Origin: Williamsia faeni
GTDB taxonomy: Bacteria; Actinomycetota; Actinomycetes; Mycobacteriales; Mycobacteriaceae
Reading direction: 5' to 3'
DNA: 64,000 nt
NCBI GenBank assembly: GCA_003202005.1
Contig: QJJF01000013.1
Span: 1-64,000 of the forward strand
The notes beneath the pieces are model-generated. The model did not search any database and was not told the origin of the DNA. It was given only the letters and a program-made list of their open reading frames with translations. Positions 53,121 to 62,288 of this stretch are shown here, in pieces; positions within the stretch are counted from its first letter, which is position 1; each line of letters opens with the position of its first letter. The translations under genes were made by a program, and so were the position numbers.

Positions 53121-54746
53121 TCAGTGAACCGGGACAGAAACTCCTTCAGCACCGATTCCGGTTTCCGCGCGAACCATCATCTCGGCGAACTTCTCATCCG
53201 CGTCATAGCCTCGGCCGTGGCGCTTTTCACCGATCAGGGAGCCGAATACACACGCGGCCACGCCCAGCGGAAGTGTGAAGATGATCGGTAACTGGATCTC
53301 CAGCGGTGCCGGTCCGTCGCCCATCCACAGAGCCGAAGTGAACATCAGGCTGACAACCGTCGAGATCAGGCCGGTGAGAACACCGGACACTGCCCCGACC
53401 GCGTTGAAGCGCTTCCAGTTCATACTCAGCACCAGGGCCGGCAGATGCGCACTGCCGGCCACCATGAACGCCATCCCCATGAAATAGGTGATATTCGTTT
53501 CGTCGCCGATCATCAAGGTCAGGCAGATGGCGAGCACGCTGAAGGCGATCGCTCCGAATCGGGCGACGCGGGCCTGTGCGGCGTCGGCCCGCTCTGTGGC
53601 GGCCGGATCTTCGTCCACTTCTTCCACGGAGTCCGCGCGGCGCAAGGTGGGCCAGATATCTCGCGCGAACGTACCCGCAGCCGAGATGACCACACCTGCC
53701 ACAACCGCGACGATGCTGGCGAAAGCAACCGCGGCAACCAAGGCCAATGCCATTGATCCGCCGAAAGTTCCGGCTCCACCACCCAATTCAGTGACCAGCG
53801 CCGGTGCTGTCAGGTTGCCACCGGGACCGACGATGTCGGCACCGTTCTCGCCGAGGACTGCCATGGCGCCGAATCCCATCAAGATGACGATGAGATAAAA
53901 CATGCTGCACAGCGCGATCGTCCAGCCGAGTGATCGGCGGGCGGTGGCCGCCTCCGGCACGGTGAAGAACCGAATGAGGATGTGGGCCATACCGGCTGTG
54001 CCCAGCGCGAAGGTCAGTGCGTATGAGACGAGGTTGAGAGACGAATCACCGAACGACAGACCCGGGGCCAGAACAGCTTCGCCCGCAGGTGCGCCGGTGG
54101 CCGCGGCTCCGAGTATTCCGGGCAGGCTGTACCCGAACTTCGTCAGAACACCCAGTGCGACGATCATCGCCAACACGGCCAGGATCGATGACTTGATGAC
54201 CTGGACCCAGGTGGTCGCGAGCATTCCACCAACGAACACGTAGACGCCCATCAAGCTGCCGGCCACGATCACCGACACCCAGAACGGGATCCCGGACACC
54301 GTTTCGAGGAGAACTCCTGCCGCCACTAACTGCGCCAGCAGCACGAACGCCCCCGTGGTGATGGTGCTGAGCGCCACGGCCACCCGCACCCGCCGCGCAC
54401 CAGTCCGGAAAACCAGCACATCTGCGAGTGTGTACTTGCCGAGATTCCGCATTCTTTCGGCGAGCAGGAACAGGATTGGCAGAAATGAGATCACGGATGC
54501 AAAGAGGATCACGGTGCCGTCGATCCCTTTGTAGAAGATCAGGCCGGTGGTTCCGAGGAAGCTGCCCGCCGATATGAACTCACCCGCGATGGCAAACCCG
54601 TTCTGCCAGCCGGTGATCGAGCGGCCGGCCGCAAAGAATCCGTCAGCACTCTGTGAACGCCGGGACACGGCGAAAGTGACCCACAGGGTCAATGAGATCA
54701 CAGCCGCGCATACCGCGATCGCGAGGTAGTCGGTGTCGCCGGTCAT
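53121..54746 (-). CDS. sodium:solute symporter family protein (ActP/MctC-like)
   Basis: A 541-residue polytopic membrane protein of the SSS family. The N-terminal region has FFAAGRSITGWQNGFAIAGE in the first helices (20 residues), typical of acetate/monocarboxylate permeases of the ActP-MctC group. The DUF485 partner gene upstream overlaps by ATGA, the same pairing as actP-yjcH. It probably imports a short organic acid. The C-terminal tail is soluble. Confidence 0.9.
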   Translation of the reverse strand: MTGDTDYLAIAVCAAVISLTLWVTFAVSRRSQSADGFFAAGRSITGWQNGFAIAGEFISAGSFLGTTGLIFYKGIDGTVILFASVISFLPILFLLAERMRNLGKYTLADVLVFRTGARRVRVAVALSTITTGAFVLLAQLVAAGVLLETVSGIPFWVSVIVAGSLMGVYVFVGGMLATTWVQVIKSSILAVLAMIVALGVLTKFGYSLPGILGAAATGAPAGEAVLAPGLSFGDSSLNLVSYALTFALGTAGMAHILIRFFTVPEAATARRSLGWTIALCSMFYLIVILMGFGAMAVLGENGADIVGPGGNLTAPALVTELGGGAGTFGGSMALALVAAVAFASIVAVVAGVVISAAGTFARDIWPTLRRADSVEEVDEDPAATERADAAQARVARFGAIAFSVLAICLTLMIGDETNITYFMGMAFMVAGSAHLPALVLSMNWKRFNAVGAVSGVLTGLISTVVSLMFTSALWMGDGPAPLEIQLPIIFTLPLGVAACVFGSLIGEKRHGRGYDADEKFAEMMVRAETGIGAEGVSVPVH

Positions 54747-55102
54747 GCAGTGCGCTCCTTGTTGTCGATACCCACCCGGCCGTTGGTGACAACGCGAATC
54801 GCGTCATCGGCAGCCGGTTGGAGATATGTTCGCGAGAGGCGGAAGTAGAAATAGACCAGCACCCACGTGCCGGCAAACTGGGAGAAGACCACCCAGAACG
54901 ACAGCGGGATGCTCAGGAACGAGTGTTCTCCCAGTTGTTGCGGGTAGCCGATGAAGGCAACGAGAAAGAACGTGAACAACCCGGCCGTCAGCGAACAGAA
55001 GACGTTCGTGACGAGCCGCCGCCTGCGCCTCAGTTCGACGACCTCGGGCAATTCCGCCATCGCGCGCCACGACGCCTGTTCGGTCTCGAATACGGCGCTC
55101 AT
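54743..55102 (-). CDS. DUF485 membrane protein (YjcH-like)
   Basis: A 119-residue protein with two predicted TM helices, about residues 34-55 (VFCSLTAGLFTFFLVAFIG) and 67-88 (FWVVFSQFAGTWVLVYFYF). The family nearly always precedes an SSS symporter, as here. The start at 55102 (MSAVFETEQ) overlaps the SnoaL-like stop as ATGA; the open frame to 55156 is inside that gene. Confidence 0.9.
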   Translation of the reverse strand: MSAVFETEQASWRAMAELPEVVELRRRRRLVTNVFCSLTAGLFTFFLVAFIGYPQQLGEHSFLSIPLSFWVVFSQFAGTWVLVYFYFRLSRTYLQPAADDAIRVVTNGRVGIDNKERTA

Positions 55103-55578
55103 GGGTGCACCGCCGCTCGGCGAGCCGAATCGAGGGCGAAGAGGTTCTCGTCCCAACCGCTTTCAAGCGGTCCGAAGAAGTGGAACCGCACCTGCTTCCG
55201 TAGATACCGCCACCGGCCGTCGAGGCGGACGGCCTGATCGGTGTAGCGGCCCGCCGCGATGGATGCACTGCCGCCGCTCACGCAGGGCTGCCACAGGAAC
55301 GACCGGATGGTGGCGCAGTCTCCGTCTATGTCGATCTCGAGATTGGTGATGAAATGCCAGAACGAGGTAAGACCACCTGCCTCGAGACCGGCGAAGAATG
55401 TCCGCATCGCCGTTTTGCCCTCGACACGGGATAGTCCGTCGAAGACACCGTCGTCGGTGAACAGGTCCATCAGCGAGTCCCAGTCACCGTTGTCGAGATG
55501 GCGGCAGTATCGGGCATCGAGTTGCCGGATTGCCTCGATGTCCTCGAGGCGCTGGATTCGTTCTTCCAATGTGGTCAT
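55099..55578 (-). CDS. SnoaL-like (NTF2-fold) protein
   Basis: A 159-residue protein with the SnoaL_4 pattern: IQRLEDIEAIRQLDARYCR at the N-terminus, then DWDSLMDLFTDDGVFDG and a C-terminal beta-sheet half. The ATG at 55578 is preferred over TTG 55581. It is the first gene of the operon with the transporter, which is unusual; it may modify the imported compound. An operator-like box lies 50 bases upstream. Confidence 0.85.
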   Translation of the reverse strand: MTTLEERIQRLEDIEAIRQLDARYCRHLDNGDWDSLMDLFTDDGVFDGLSRVEGKTAMRTFFAGLEAGGLTSFWHFITNLEIDIDGDCATIRSFLWQPCVSGGSASIAAGRYTDQAVRLDGRWRYLRKQVRFHFFGPLESGWDENLFALDSARRAAVHP

Positions 55579-55628
55579 CAATGGAGTACCTCCACAGGGT
55601 CGAAGTTCAGACGAACAGCTACACCAAA

Positions 55629-55647
55629 CTTGGTTAACGCTTGTTCA
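55629..55647. promoter_or_regulatory. operator-like box 1 of the TetR at 55733
   Basis: CTTGGTTAACGCTTGTTCA, matching the box at 56380 in 15 of 19 positions, with AAC-N4-GTT symmetry. It lies in the 154-bp divergent gap upstream of the SnoaL-symporter operon (-) and before the TetR gene (+). Confidence 0.58.
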
Positions 55648-55732
55648 TGTGATGTGGACCATAGCGTTCCCAGGCGAGGGCGTCAAGACCGCACATCTTG
55701 CCTGTTCAGGCGGTACAACCTAATCTGCATCC

Positions 55733-56326
55733 ATGAACATGCGGCCAGCGAGCGACGCCCGGCAACGAATCCTGGACACTGCACTCGACGAGTTCTACAC
55801 AGCAGGATTCCACGCGGCCACACTCCGGAACATCGCCAAACATGCAGGCTGCAGCGCCGCAAACGTCTACAACCATTTCCAGAACAAGGACGAACTCCTC
55901 GTGGAGATCCTGCGCTCGGCAAGCGACGAGCAGTTCACCGCAACTCGCAACGCGTTGAAAAAAGCCGGGCCCGCGCCCGCACAACAGTGGACCGCCGCAG
56001 TGGCCGCGCACTCGCTGTACACCGCCCGGAACCAACGGGCCTGCCTGGTGGCCAACACCGAACTGCGCTATCTCGAAGACCTCGATCGCAAGCGGGTGGT
56101 GGGATCACGCGACGCCCAGGAACAGCTGTTCATCACCATTGCCGAACGCGGGTTGGCCAGTGGAGACTTCGAGGTCGAGCACGTACACCAGGCGGTCACC
56201 GCCGTCTTGACGATGTCTGCGGGCATCGCTCTATGGTTCCGCGAGTCGGGCTCACTGTCGGCACAGCAGGTCGCCGACACCTATGCCGGCTACGCACTCA
56301 ACTTGATGGGCTATCGGCAGGCCTGA
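55733..56326 (+). CDS. TetR/AcrR family transcriptional regulator
   Basis: A 197-residue TetR protein with HTH ATLRNIAKHAGCSAANVYNHF (about residues 26-46) and a ligand domain typical of fatty-acid or aromatic-acid sensors. It is divergent from the SnoaL-symporter operon and upstream of the ACAD operon. Two similar AAC-N4-GTT boxes flank it, which suggests it controls both operons and possibly itself. Confidence 0.9.
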   Translation: MNMRPASDARQRILDTALDEFYTAGFHAATLRNIAKHAGCSAANVYNHFQNKDELLVEILRSASDEQFTATRNALKKAGPAPAQQWTAAVAAHSLYTARNQRACLVANTELRYLEDLDRKRVVGSRDAQEQLFITIAERGLASGDFEVEHVHQAVTAVLTMSAGIALWFRESGSLSAQQVADTYAGYALNLMGYRQA

Positions 56327-56379
56327 TCACAGCGCACACGCCCGTCGAAGGATTGACGCTTCGGGCGGTCCATGCTCTA

Positions 56380-56398
56380 CTTGGTGAACGCACGTTAA
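56380..56398. promoter_or_regulatory. operator-like box 2 of the TetR at 55733
   Basis: CTTGGTGAACGCACGTTAA, similar to the box at 55629. It lies in the 135-bp gap before the ACAD at 56462. Confidence 0.58.
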
Positions 56399-56461
56399 TT
56401 ATCTGGATCACATCTGTACCCTGAAAACGGACACAGCCGTCCCCTCGAATGAGGAGCGTTC

Positions 56462-57655
56462 ATGACTCATCGACCCTCGCAGCCCCGCACTGATTCGCCC
56501 CGGTACCTGACCGAGGAACGTCTGGCCATTCGCGATCTGGCCCGCGAGTTCGCCATGAAGGAAGTACTTCCGGTCGCGAACGAACTCGATCCGGTCCAGG
56601 GCGCCATCCCCGACGAGCTCAAGAAGTCGATGTCCGAGATCGGATTCTTCGGGATCATGATCCCGGAGGAGTTCGGGGGTCTCGGCCTGGGAGTCTTCGA
56701 GTACTGCCTGGTCGCCGAAGAACTGTCCCGCGCCTGGATGAGCGTGTCCGGCCTGCTCGCCCGCGGCAACGGGATGGGGGGCGGTTTCACCGCGGAACAG
56801 GAAGCAGATCTACTCCCCCGCGTCGCACGAGGCGAATACCTCGGGTCGTACGCGCTCTCCGAGGCAGAGGCCGGCTCCGACGTCGCGAACATCTCCTGCC
56901 GCGCCACCCGCGACGGCGACGACTGGGTCGTCAACGGCACCAAGATGTGGTGCACCTACGCCTACGAAGCCGACTACATGGTCCTGTTCGCCCGGACAAA
57001 TCCGCACAAGGACCCGGACAAACCCCATCGCGGTATCAGCACATTCCTGATCGACAAGGAACGAAACAGTTTTCCAGAGGGCATATCCGGCACCAAGATT
57101 CGCAAGATCGGGTACTTCGGCTGGAACACCTGGGAAGTCGCCTTCGACAACTTCCGGATTCCGCACGACCGCATGCTCGGAGAAGAGAACAAGGGCTTCT
57201 ACCTCGCGGTGTCCGGACTCGAGGTGGGCCGGGCCCACACCGCCGCGCGGGCGATCGGACTGGCCCGCGCCGCACTCGAGGATTCCATCGCCTACGTTCA
57301 CACCCGCCGCCAGTTCGGGCACCCGATCGGCGACTTCCAGTACCTGCGGTTCAAAATCGCCAAGATGGCCGCCGACATCGAGGCCGCACGGCAATTGATG
57401 TACTCGGTCGCCACCGATATCGACACCGGCCGGCGCTGCTCGCTGGAGGCGTCGATGTGCAAACTCGTCGCCGCCGAAATGGCGGAAAGAGTTACCAGCG
57501 AGGCCGTCCAGATTCACGGTGGCGCCGGGTACACCACCGACTTTCAGGTCGAGCGGCACTGGCGAGATGCTCGGCTCACCAAGATCTTCGAGGGCACCAG
57601 CGAGATTCAGATGCGCATCATCTCCGATGAAATCCTCGGCCGGGTGGAGTCGTGA
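56462..57655 (+). CDS. acyl-CoA dehydrogenase
   Basis: A 397-residue ACAD with ALSEAEAGSDVAN, KMWCTYAYEADY and IFEGTSEIQMRIISDEILG. The catalytic Glu of the YEGT motif is present here (FEGT), unlike in the other ACADs of the window. First gene of the operon after its TetR and operator box. It is probably a homotetrameric enzyme for a short or medium acyl-CoA. Confidence 0.9.
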   Translation: MTHRPSQPRTDSPRYLTEERLAIRDLAREFAMKEVLPVANELDPVQGAIPDELKKSMSEIGFFGIMIPEEFGGLGLGVFEYCLVAEELSRAWMSVSGLLARGNGMGGGFTAEQEADLLPRVARGEYLGSYALSEAEAGSDVANISCRATRDGDDWVVNGTKMWCTYAYEADYMVLFARTNPHKDPDKPHRGISTFLIDKERNSFPEGISGTKIRKIGYFGWNTWEVAFDNFRIPHDRMLGEENKGFYLAVSGLEVGRAHTAARAIGLARAALEDSIAYVHTRRQFGHPIGDFQYLRFKIAKMAADIEAARQLMYSVATDIDTGRRCSLEASMCKLVAAEMAERVTSEAVQIHGGAGYTTDFQVERHWRDARLTKIFEGTSEIQMRIISDEILGRVES

Positions 57656-58401
57656 TGACCGCCGCCTCGAGCCCCGGCATCCTCGCTGTGGGCGATCAGC
57701 TCGTCTCCGAGGCCCGTGTGGTCGGGGAGATCTTGGCGCAGGGCGGAGTCACCCTTCCCGCCGGTCTGTCGAGCACCGGTCGTGTCGTGGCCGAACTGTT
57801 GTCGCCGCCGCCACCGACCTGCGCGTTGACCACAATGAACTGGGCCACAAGTCATCTGGTCACGACATCGGACACGGTGCACGCCGACGTCCTCATCACG
57901 GCCATCACCGCCAACGGTATCGAACGGTCCGTGCATCTGGTCGACGGCTCCGGGCGGGTTCGCGAGCAAGGCACCCAGGTGTGGAAGCCGACCACCGCGG
58001 ACATCGCCCCGGTATCGGAGGCAGTCGACTTCTGCACCGTCGACTGGGGTCAGATGCTCGCCCGCAGACTCGGCTCCGACAGCGCTTTCACATCGTCGTT
58101 GTCCACCTGGGACGGAACCATCGGATTGCGTTGCGGCGAGCGCGAACTCCATATACGCATCTACCGCGGACGCATCATCGACGTGACCCGGCGGGTGCCC
58201 CACGGCGCCACGTTCACATTCGTGGCATCACCGCGTCTGTGGACCGAACTCGCCTTCGACACCGACGACAACTTCATGCGGCGTGCCATCTCCGGCGAAT
58301 TCTCCTCCACCGGTGACGGATACGAGTACCTCCGGCTGACGAAGCCACTCAACATCCTGATGGGTCACGTACGCCACATCGCCCGGGAGGCGCGATCATG
58401 A
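57655..58401 (+). CDS. hotdog-SCP2-like fusion protein
   Basis: A 248-residue protein with two apparent parts. Residues about 10-115 resemble a hotdog-fold half (VHADVLITAITANGIERS, then VDGSGRVREQGTQVW, typical of thioesterase/dehydratase relatives). Residues about 120-245 resemble an SCP2 sterol-carrier domain (WDGTIGLRCGERELHIRIYR in part; ISGEFSSTGDGYEYLRL). The assignment is by pattern only. A start GTG 57652 or ATG 57655 overlaps the ACAD stop. The fusion suggests a carrier tied to a CoA-ester enzyme. Confidence 0.6.
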   Translation: MTAASSPGILAVGDQLVSEARVVGEILAQGGVTLPAGLSSTGRVVAELLSPPPPTCALTTMNWATSHLVTTSDTVHADVLITAITANGIERSVHLVDGSGRVREQGTQVWKPTTADIAPVSEAVDFCTVDWGQMLARRLGSDSAFTSSLSTWDGTIGLRCGERELHIRIYRGRIIDVTRRVPHGATFTFVASPRLWTELAFDTDDNFMRRAISGEFSSTGDGYEYLRLTKPLNILMGHVRHIAREARS

Positions 58402-59264
58402 TCGAAGCCCGTTACCTCGACATCGACAGCGCACTCGGATTCGTCGAAATACATACGCCCGAAGGAACATTACCCGGGGACAAGCTCCCGACGCTGCTCT
58501 GCCTGCACACCGCCGGTCAGAGTGGCGTGCAATGGCGACGAGTGTGCGGCGGTCTCACCGCGCGCGGCTACCGGGTCGTGGTACCCGACCTTCCAGGGCA
58601 CGGACGATCCGAACCCGCGATGCCTGGACCGGTGACCGATCTGGTCGCCTACGGAGATTGGCTAGGGAAACTCCTGGACATCCTCGATATCGAGAAACCT
58701 TACGTACTAGGGTGTTCCATCGGAGGCAAACTGACCCTGGAGATGGCCACCCGTCCCGATCGCCCGCTCTCGGGTGCGATCGCCATGGCGGCCGAAGCAG
58801 GCCCGGGCCGGGTCGGCCTCTCCGGTCTTCGCCGCGAACTCGAGGACGTCGCCGGGCCGTCCCGCGCAGAACGTACGTACCTCGGAACACTTGCCTCGGT
58901 GGGACGCGCCATGGACCCGGCCGCGGCGCATCTCGCCGGACTGATGCACAAGCGGGAAGATCCCGAGATCTCCTCCTCCGACCTCCTCGGCTGGGGCGGG
59001 CACGATGTCCGCGACCGCCTGACCGATCTCACCTGCCCGATTCATCTGGTCGCCGGAACCGACGATCCCTGGATCGATGCCGATGCGGTCGGCGAGGCCG
59101 CTGATCAGATCAACGCGTCCACCCCCGGCCGGGCCCGCTTCAGCAGACTCGAAGCGGTCGGCCACTACCCCATGGAGGAGATCGACGATTTTGCCGGCGT
59201 TGCCGCCCGGTGGCTCGCCGACCTTCGCCGGCCGGTACAGGAGCACGCGGCGGTGACACGATGA
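58398..59264 (+). CDS. alpha/beta-hydrolase
   Basis: A 288-residue alpha/beta-hydrolase with the intact nucleophile elbow GCSIGG (Ser), HTAGQSG near the N-terminus, the acid in AGTDDPWIDAD and the His in EAVGHYPMEEID. It fits an esterase, thioesterase or ring-opening C-C hydrolase. It overlaps the SCP2-like gene by ATGA and the ligase by ATGA. Confidence 0.87.
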   Translation: MIEARYLDIDSALGFVEIHTPEGTLPGDKLPTLLCLHTAGQSGVQWRRVCGGLTARGYRVVVPDLPGHGRSEPAMPGPVTDLVAYGDWLGKLLDILDIEKPYVLGCSIGGKLTLEMATRPDRPLSGAIAMAAEAGPGRVGLSGLRRELEDVAGPSRAERTYLGTLASVGRAMDPAAAHLAGLMHKREDPEISSSDLLGWGGHDVRDRLTDLTCPIHLVAGTDDPWIDADAVGEAADQINASTPGRARFSRLEAVGHYPMEEIDDFAGVAARWLADLRRPVQEHAAVTR

Positions 59265-60964
59265 TCACCACGCATGCCGCGTCGCTACAGCACCTGCTGG
59301 CAGAGCTGATCGAGCTCGACCCCGATGCGACCCTGACGTATGACGTCGTCGACGGGGCACCGGTGTCGTGCAGCCGGGCAGAGTTCGGCACCAGGGTCGA
59401 GTGCCTGAGCCACGAACTGACCGAGGTCGGGTTGCGGCCAGGTCAGTGTGTGGCTGTGCTGCTACCGAATTGGTCCGACGCCTTGGTGTGGCAGTTCGCG
59501 GCGGCATCGATCGGCGCCCACGTGATCGGTGTCAATACCCGGTACAACACGGCCGAGGTCGCGCACATTCTCACCAGCGCCCGACCGGCGGTGGTCGCCG
59601 TCGCCCTGAACTTTCACGGCCTCGACCTCTTCGGCACACTGTCCACCGCTGTCACCGCCACACCGTCGGTGCCGCCTCCGGTGGTGGCAGTGGTCGCCGG
59701 CCCCGATGGAAACGCCGCGCACCACGCAGATCTGGACCTCGGCAGTGGCTATTGGTTCAGCGGCAGCTCGGAGATCACCGGTGTACGGGTACCCGACACC
59801 CCGGATACAACTGCTCTGACCCCGTCCGGCGAGTCTGTCGACAACATGCGGCTGGCGGTCGCATTCACCACGTCGGGGTCCACTGGAACGCCAAAGCTCG
59901 CTGCGCACAGCGAAAGTGGTGTGGTCCGGCATGCGCGGGCTGACGCGGCCATCATGGGCGTGGTCGCGGGTGACGTGGCATTGTGCGTGCTGCCGGTGTC
60001 CGGGGTCTTCGGCTACAGCCTCGCGATGGCCGTGCTGGCCGGTGGTGGGGCACTGCTGATGGAACCGGTCTTCAACGCCGACGACACCCTGCGACGGATG
60101 ACACAACTACAGGTCACGCATTGTGCCGGCGGAGATGATCTCTTCGGCCGCCTCTACGACACTTGGCATTCCGGCGAGGGCCACCACCTGTCGGCATTGC
60201 GATGGATCGGTATCGCCGACTTCTTGGGCCGCTCCGGTCAGATAGCCGGCTGGCTGCGTGACGAGTTCGGCACCAAGACCACCGGTGTCTTCGGCTCCTC
60301 GGAAGTGTTTGCCCTCGCACTGCTCTGGCGCGAGACCGATCCCGAGGACGTCCGCTGGAATGGCGGCGGTCGACCGGTCGACTCCGCTATGTCCGTCCGG
60401 ATCGCAGACCCGGTCACCGAATCTGTTGTGCCCGACGGTGAGCAGGGTGAGATACAGTTCCGAGGCCCCAACGTCGTCGACGCGTATCTCGGGAATCCGG
60501 ACGCGTCGGCAAACGCCTTCACCCGTGATGGCTGGTTCCGCAGCGGAGACCTCGGCGTCGCCACCGGCGATGGTGGTTACACCTACGTGTGCCGGATGGG
60601 AGATGCGCTGCGCCTGCGCGGCTTCCTCGTCGACCCCGCCGAAATCGAACACCGGCTCGCACAGCATCCGGACGTGCACACCGCCAAGGTCGTCGGCATC
60701 ACCGATGCCGCCGGATACACCCAGGCCATCGGCTTCGTTGTGCCCGCCGAGACCGACTCCGACGATGCCGCGACCGTCGGATCCGCGGAGCTCCGCACGT
60801 GGTGCGCACAAACACTTGCCGCATTCAAGGTTCCCTCCGCCATCCACATCATCAAGGCCATGCCCACCACTATCGGTGGCAACGGCACCAAGATCCGGGC
60901 CGTGGTGCTGCGCGATTACGCGCAGCAATGGTCCGACCGGGAAAGAGACTTCCGCCATGACTGA
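59261..60964 (+). CDS. acyl-CoA synthetase (class I adenylate-forming)
   Basis: A 567-residue ligase with FTTSGSTGTPKLA, FGSSEVFAL, GWFRSGDLG, RGFLVDPAEIE and a C-terminal GGNGTKIR segment that should hold the catalytic Lys. It is longer than the other two ligases. The ATG at 59261 overlaps the hydrolase stop. It activates an unknown acid entering the pathway encoded by this operon. Confidence 0.9.
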   Translation: MITTHAASLQHLLAELIELDPDATLTYDVVDGAPVSCSRAEFGTRVECLSHELTEVGLRPGQCVAVLLPNWSDALVWQFAAASIGAHVIGVNTRYNTAEVAHILTSARPAVVAVALNFHGLDLFGTLSTAVTATPSVPPPVVAVVAGPDGNAAHHADLDLGSGYWFSGSSEITGVRVPDTPDTTALTPSGESVDNMRLAVAFTTSGSTGTPKLAAHSESGVVRHARADAAIMGVVAGDVALCVLPVSGVFGYSLAMAVLAGGGALLMEPVFNADDTLRRMTQLQVTHCAGGDDLFGRLYDTWHSGEGHHLSALRWIGIADFLGRSGQIAGWLRDEFGTKTTGVFGSSEVFALALLWRETDPEDVRWNGGGRPVDSAMSVRIADPVTESVVPDGEQGEIQFRGPNVVDAYLGNPDASANAFTRDGWFRSGDLGVATGDGGYTYVCRMGDALRLRGFLVDPAEIEHRLAQHPDVHTAKVVGITDAAGYTQAIGFVVPAETDSDDAATVGSAELRTWCAQTLAAFKVPSAIHIIKAMPTTIGGNGTKIRAVVLRDYAQQWSDRERDFRHD

Positions 60965-62198
60965 TTCCGTGACCGCCCCGTCCGCCACCGACGTTGTCAT
61001 CTGTTCGCCCCTGCGAACACCGGTCGGACGCTACGGGGGTGATTTCGTCGACGTGCCCGCCACCGACCTTGCCGCACTGGTGATCTCAGAACTGATCAGC
61101 CGAACGGGCATCGATCCTGCGTCCGTCGACGACGTGATCTTCGGTCAGTGCTATCCGAACGGGGAGGCACCCGCCATCGGGCGGGTTGCCGCACTCGATG
61201 CCGGACTTCCGGTGACGGTGCCCGGACTGCAACTCGACAGGCGCTGCGGTTCGGGCCTGCAGGCAGTGCTCGACGCCGCGATGCGGGTACAGACCGGAGT
61301 GGCCGATCTCGTGATCGCGGGTGGCGTCGAATCGATGAGCCGATCGGAGTACTACACCGAATCCATGCGGTGGGGCGCTCGCGGCGCTCCTGCGGCACTG
61401 CACGATCGGCTCGCACGGGGCCGCGTGACCGCCGGAGGAAAGAACTATCCGGTTCCCGGCGGCATGCTGGAAACCGCCGAGAATCTCCGTCGCACATACA
61501 ACATCGGGCGTGAAGAACAAGACCAGCTGGCGGCGACGTCGCATCGACGTGCGATGGCAGCCATCAACTCAGGCCTGTTCGATTCCGAGATCGTGCCGGT
61601 CACCGTTCCGGGCCGCAAAGGCACCACGCGCGTCGTCGACCGCGATGAGCATCCGCGACCCGAGACGTCCGTGGAATCCCTCTCACGTCTGCGTCCGATC
61701 CTGGTGGCCCAGGACCCGGAGTCGACGGTCACCGCAGGCAACGCCAGCGGCCAAAATGACGGAGCAGCAGCGACTCTGGTGACCACCCGCGCGAACGCGG
61801 AAACGCTCGGTGTGCGCCCACTGGCCCGCCTGGTGTCCTGGGCGACCGCCGGCGTCCACCCCGCCGAGATGGGTATCGGACCGGTTCCGTCGACCGCGAA
61901 GGCGCTGGACCGGGCCGGACTGACCCTCGGCGAGATCGATCTCATCGAACTCAACGAAGCGTTTGCCGCCCAAGCGCTGGCCGTCACCCGCGAATGGAAG
62001 TTCGGGCCGGCCGATTTCGAACGGACCAACGTCAACGGTTCCGGCATCTCCCTCGGTCATCCCGTGGGTGCCACCGGTGTCCGGATCCTCGCCACCATGT
62101 TGCACGAACTCGATCGGCGTCAGGCCCGCTACTGCCTGGAAACGATGTGCATCGGCGGAGGCCAGGGCTTGACCGCGATCTTCGAGCGCGCCACCTGA
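60957..62198 (+). CDS. thiolase family protein
   Basis: A 413-residue thiolase with Cys in LDRRCGSGLQAV, NEAFAAQALAV, GISLGHPVGATG and the second Cys in MCIGGGQGL. The ATG at 60957 (MTDSVTAPS) overlaps the ligase stop by 8 bases; the longer frame from 60258 lies in that gene. Last gene of the operon. Confidence 0.92.
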   Translation: MTDSVTAPSATDVVICSPLRTPVGRYGGDFVDVPATDLAALVISELISRTGIDPASVDDVIFGQCYPNGEAPAIGRVAALDAGLPVTVPGLQLDRRCGSGLQAVLDAAMRVQTGVADLVIAGGVESMSRSEYYTESMRWGARGAPAALHDRLARGRVTAGGKNYPVPGGMLETAENLRRTYNIGREEQDQLAATSHRRAMAAINSGLFDSEIVPVTVPGRKGTTRVVDRDEHPRPETSVESLSRLRPILVAQDPESTVTAGNASGQNDGAAATLVTTRANAETLGVRPLARLVSWATAGVHPAEMGIGPVPSTAKALDRAGLTLGEIDLIELNEAFAAQALAVTREWKFGPADFERTNVNGSGISLGHPVGATGVRILATMLHELDRRQARYCLETMCIGGGQGLTAIFERAT

Positions 62199-62201
62199 TC
62201 C

Positions 62202-62287
62202 GCCCCAAAAACCACACGCTCCAGTCATTTCCAGGTGTTGCAGCACCTGGAGGTGACTGGAGCGTGTGGTTATGACTGTTGGGGCGA
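62202..62287. terminator. long nested hairpin between convergent genes
   Basis: An 18-bp perfect outer stem (62211-62228 with 62255-62272) encloses an inner CCAGGTG/CACCTGG stem, and CGCCCCA/TGGGGCG pairs outside. The structure ends the operon from 56462 and the CoA-transferase gene. Confidence 0.8.
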
Positions 62288-62288
62288 T

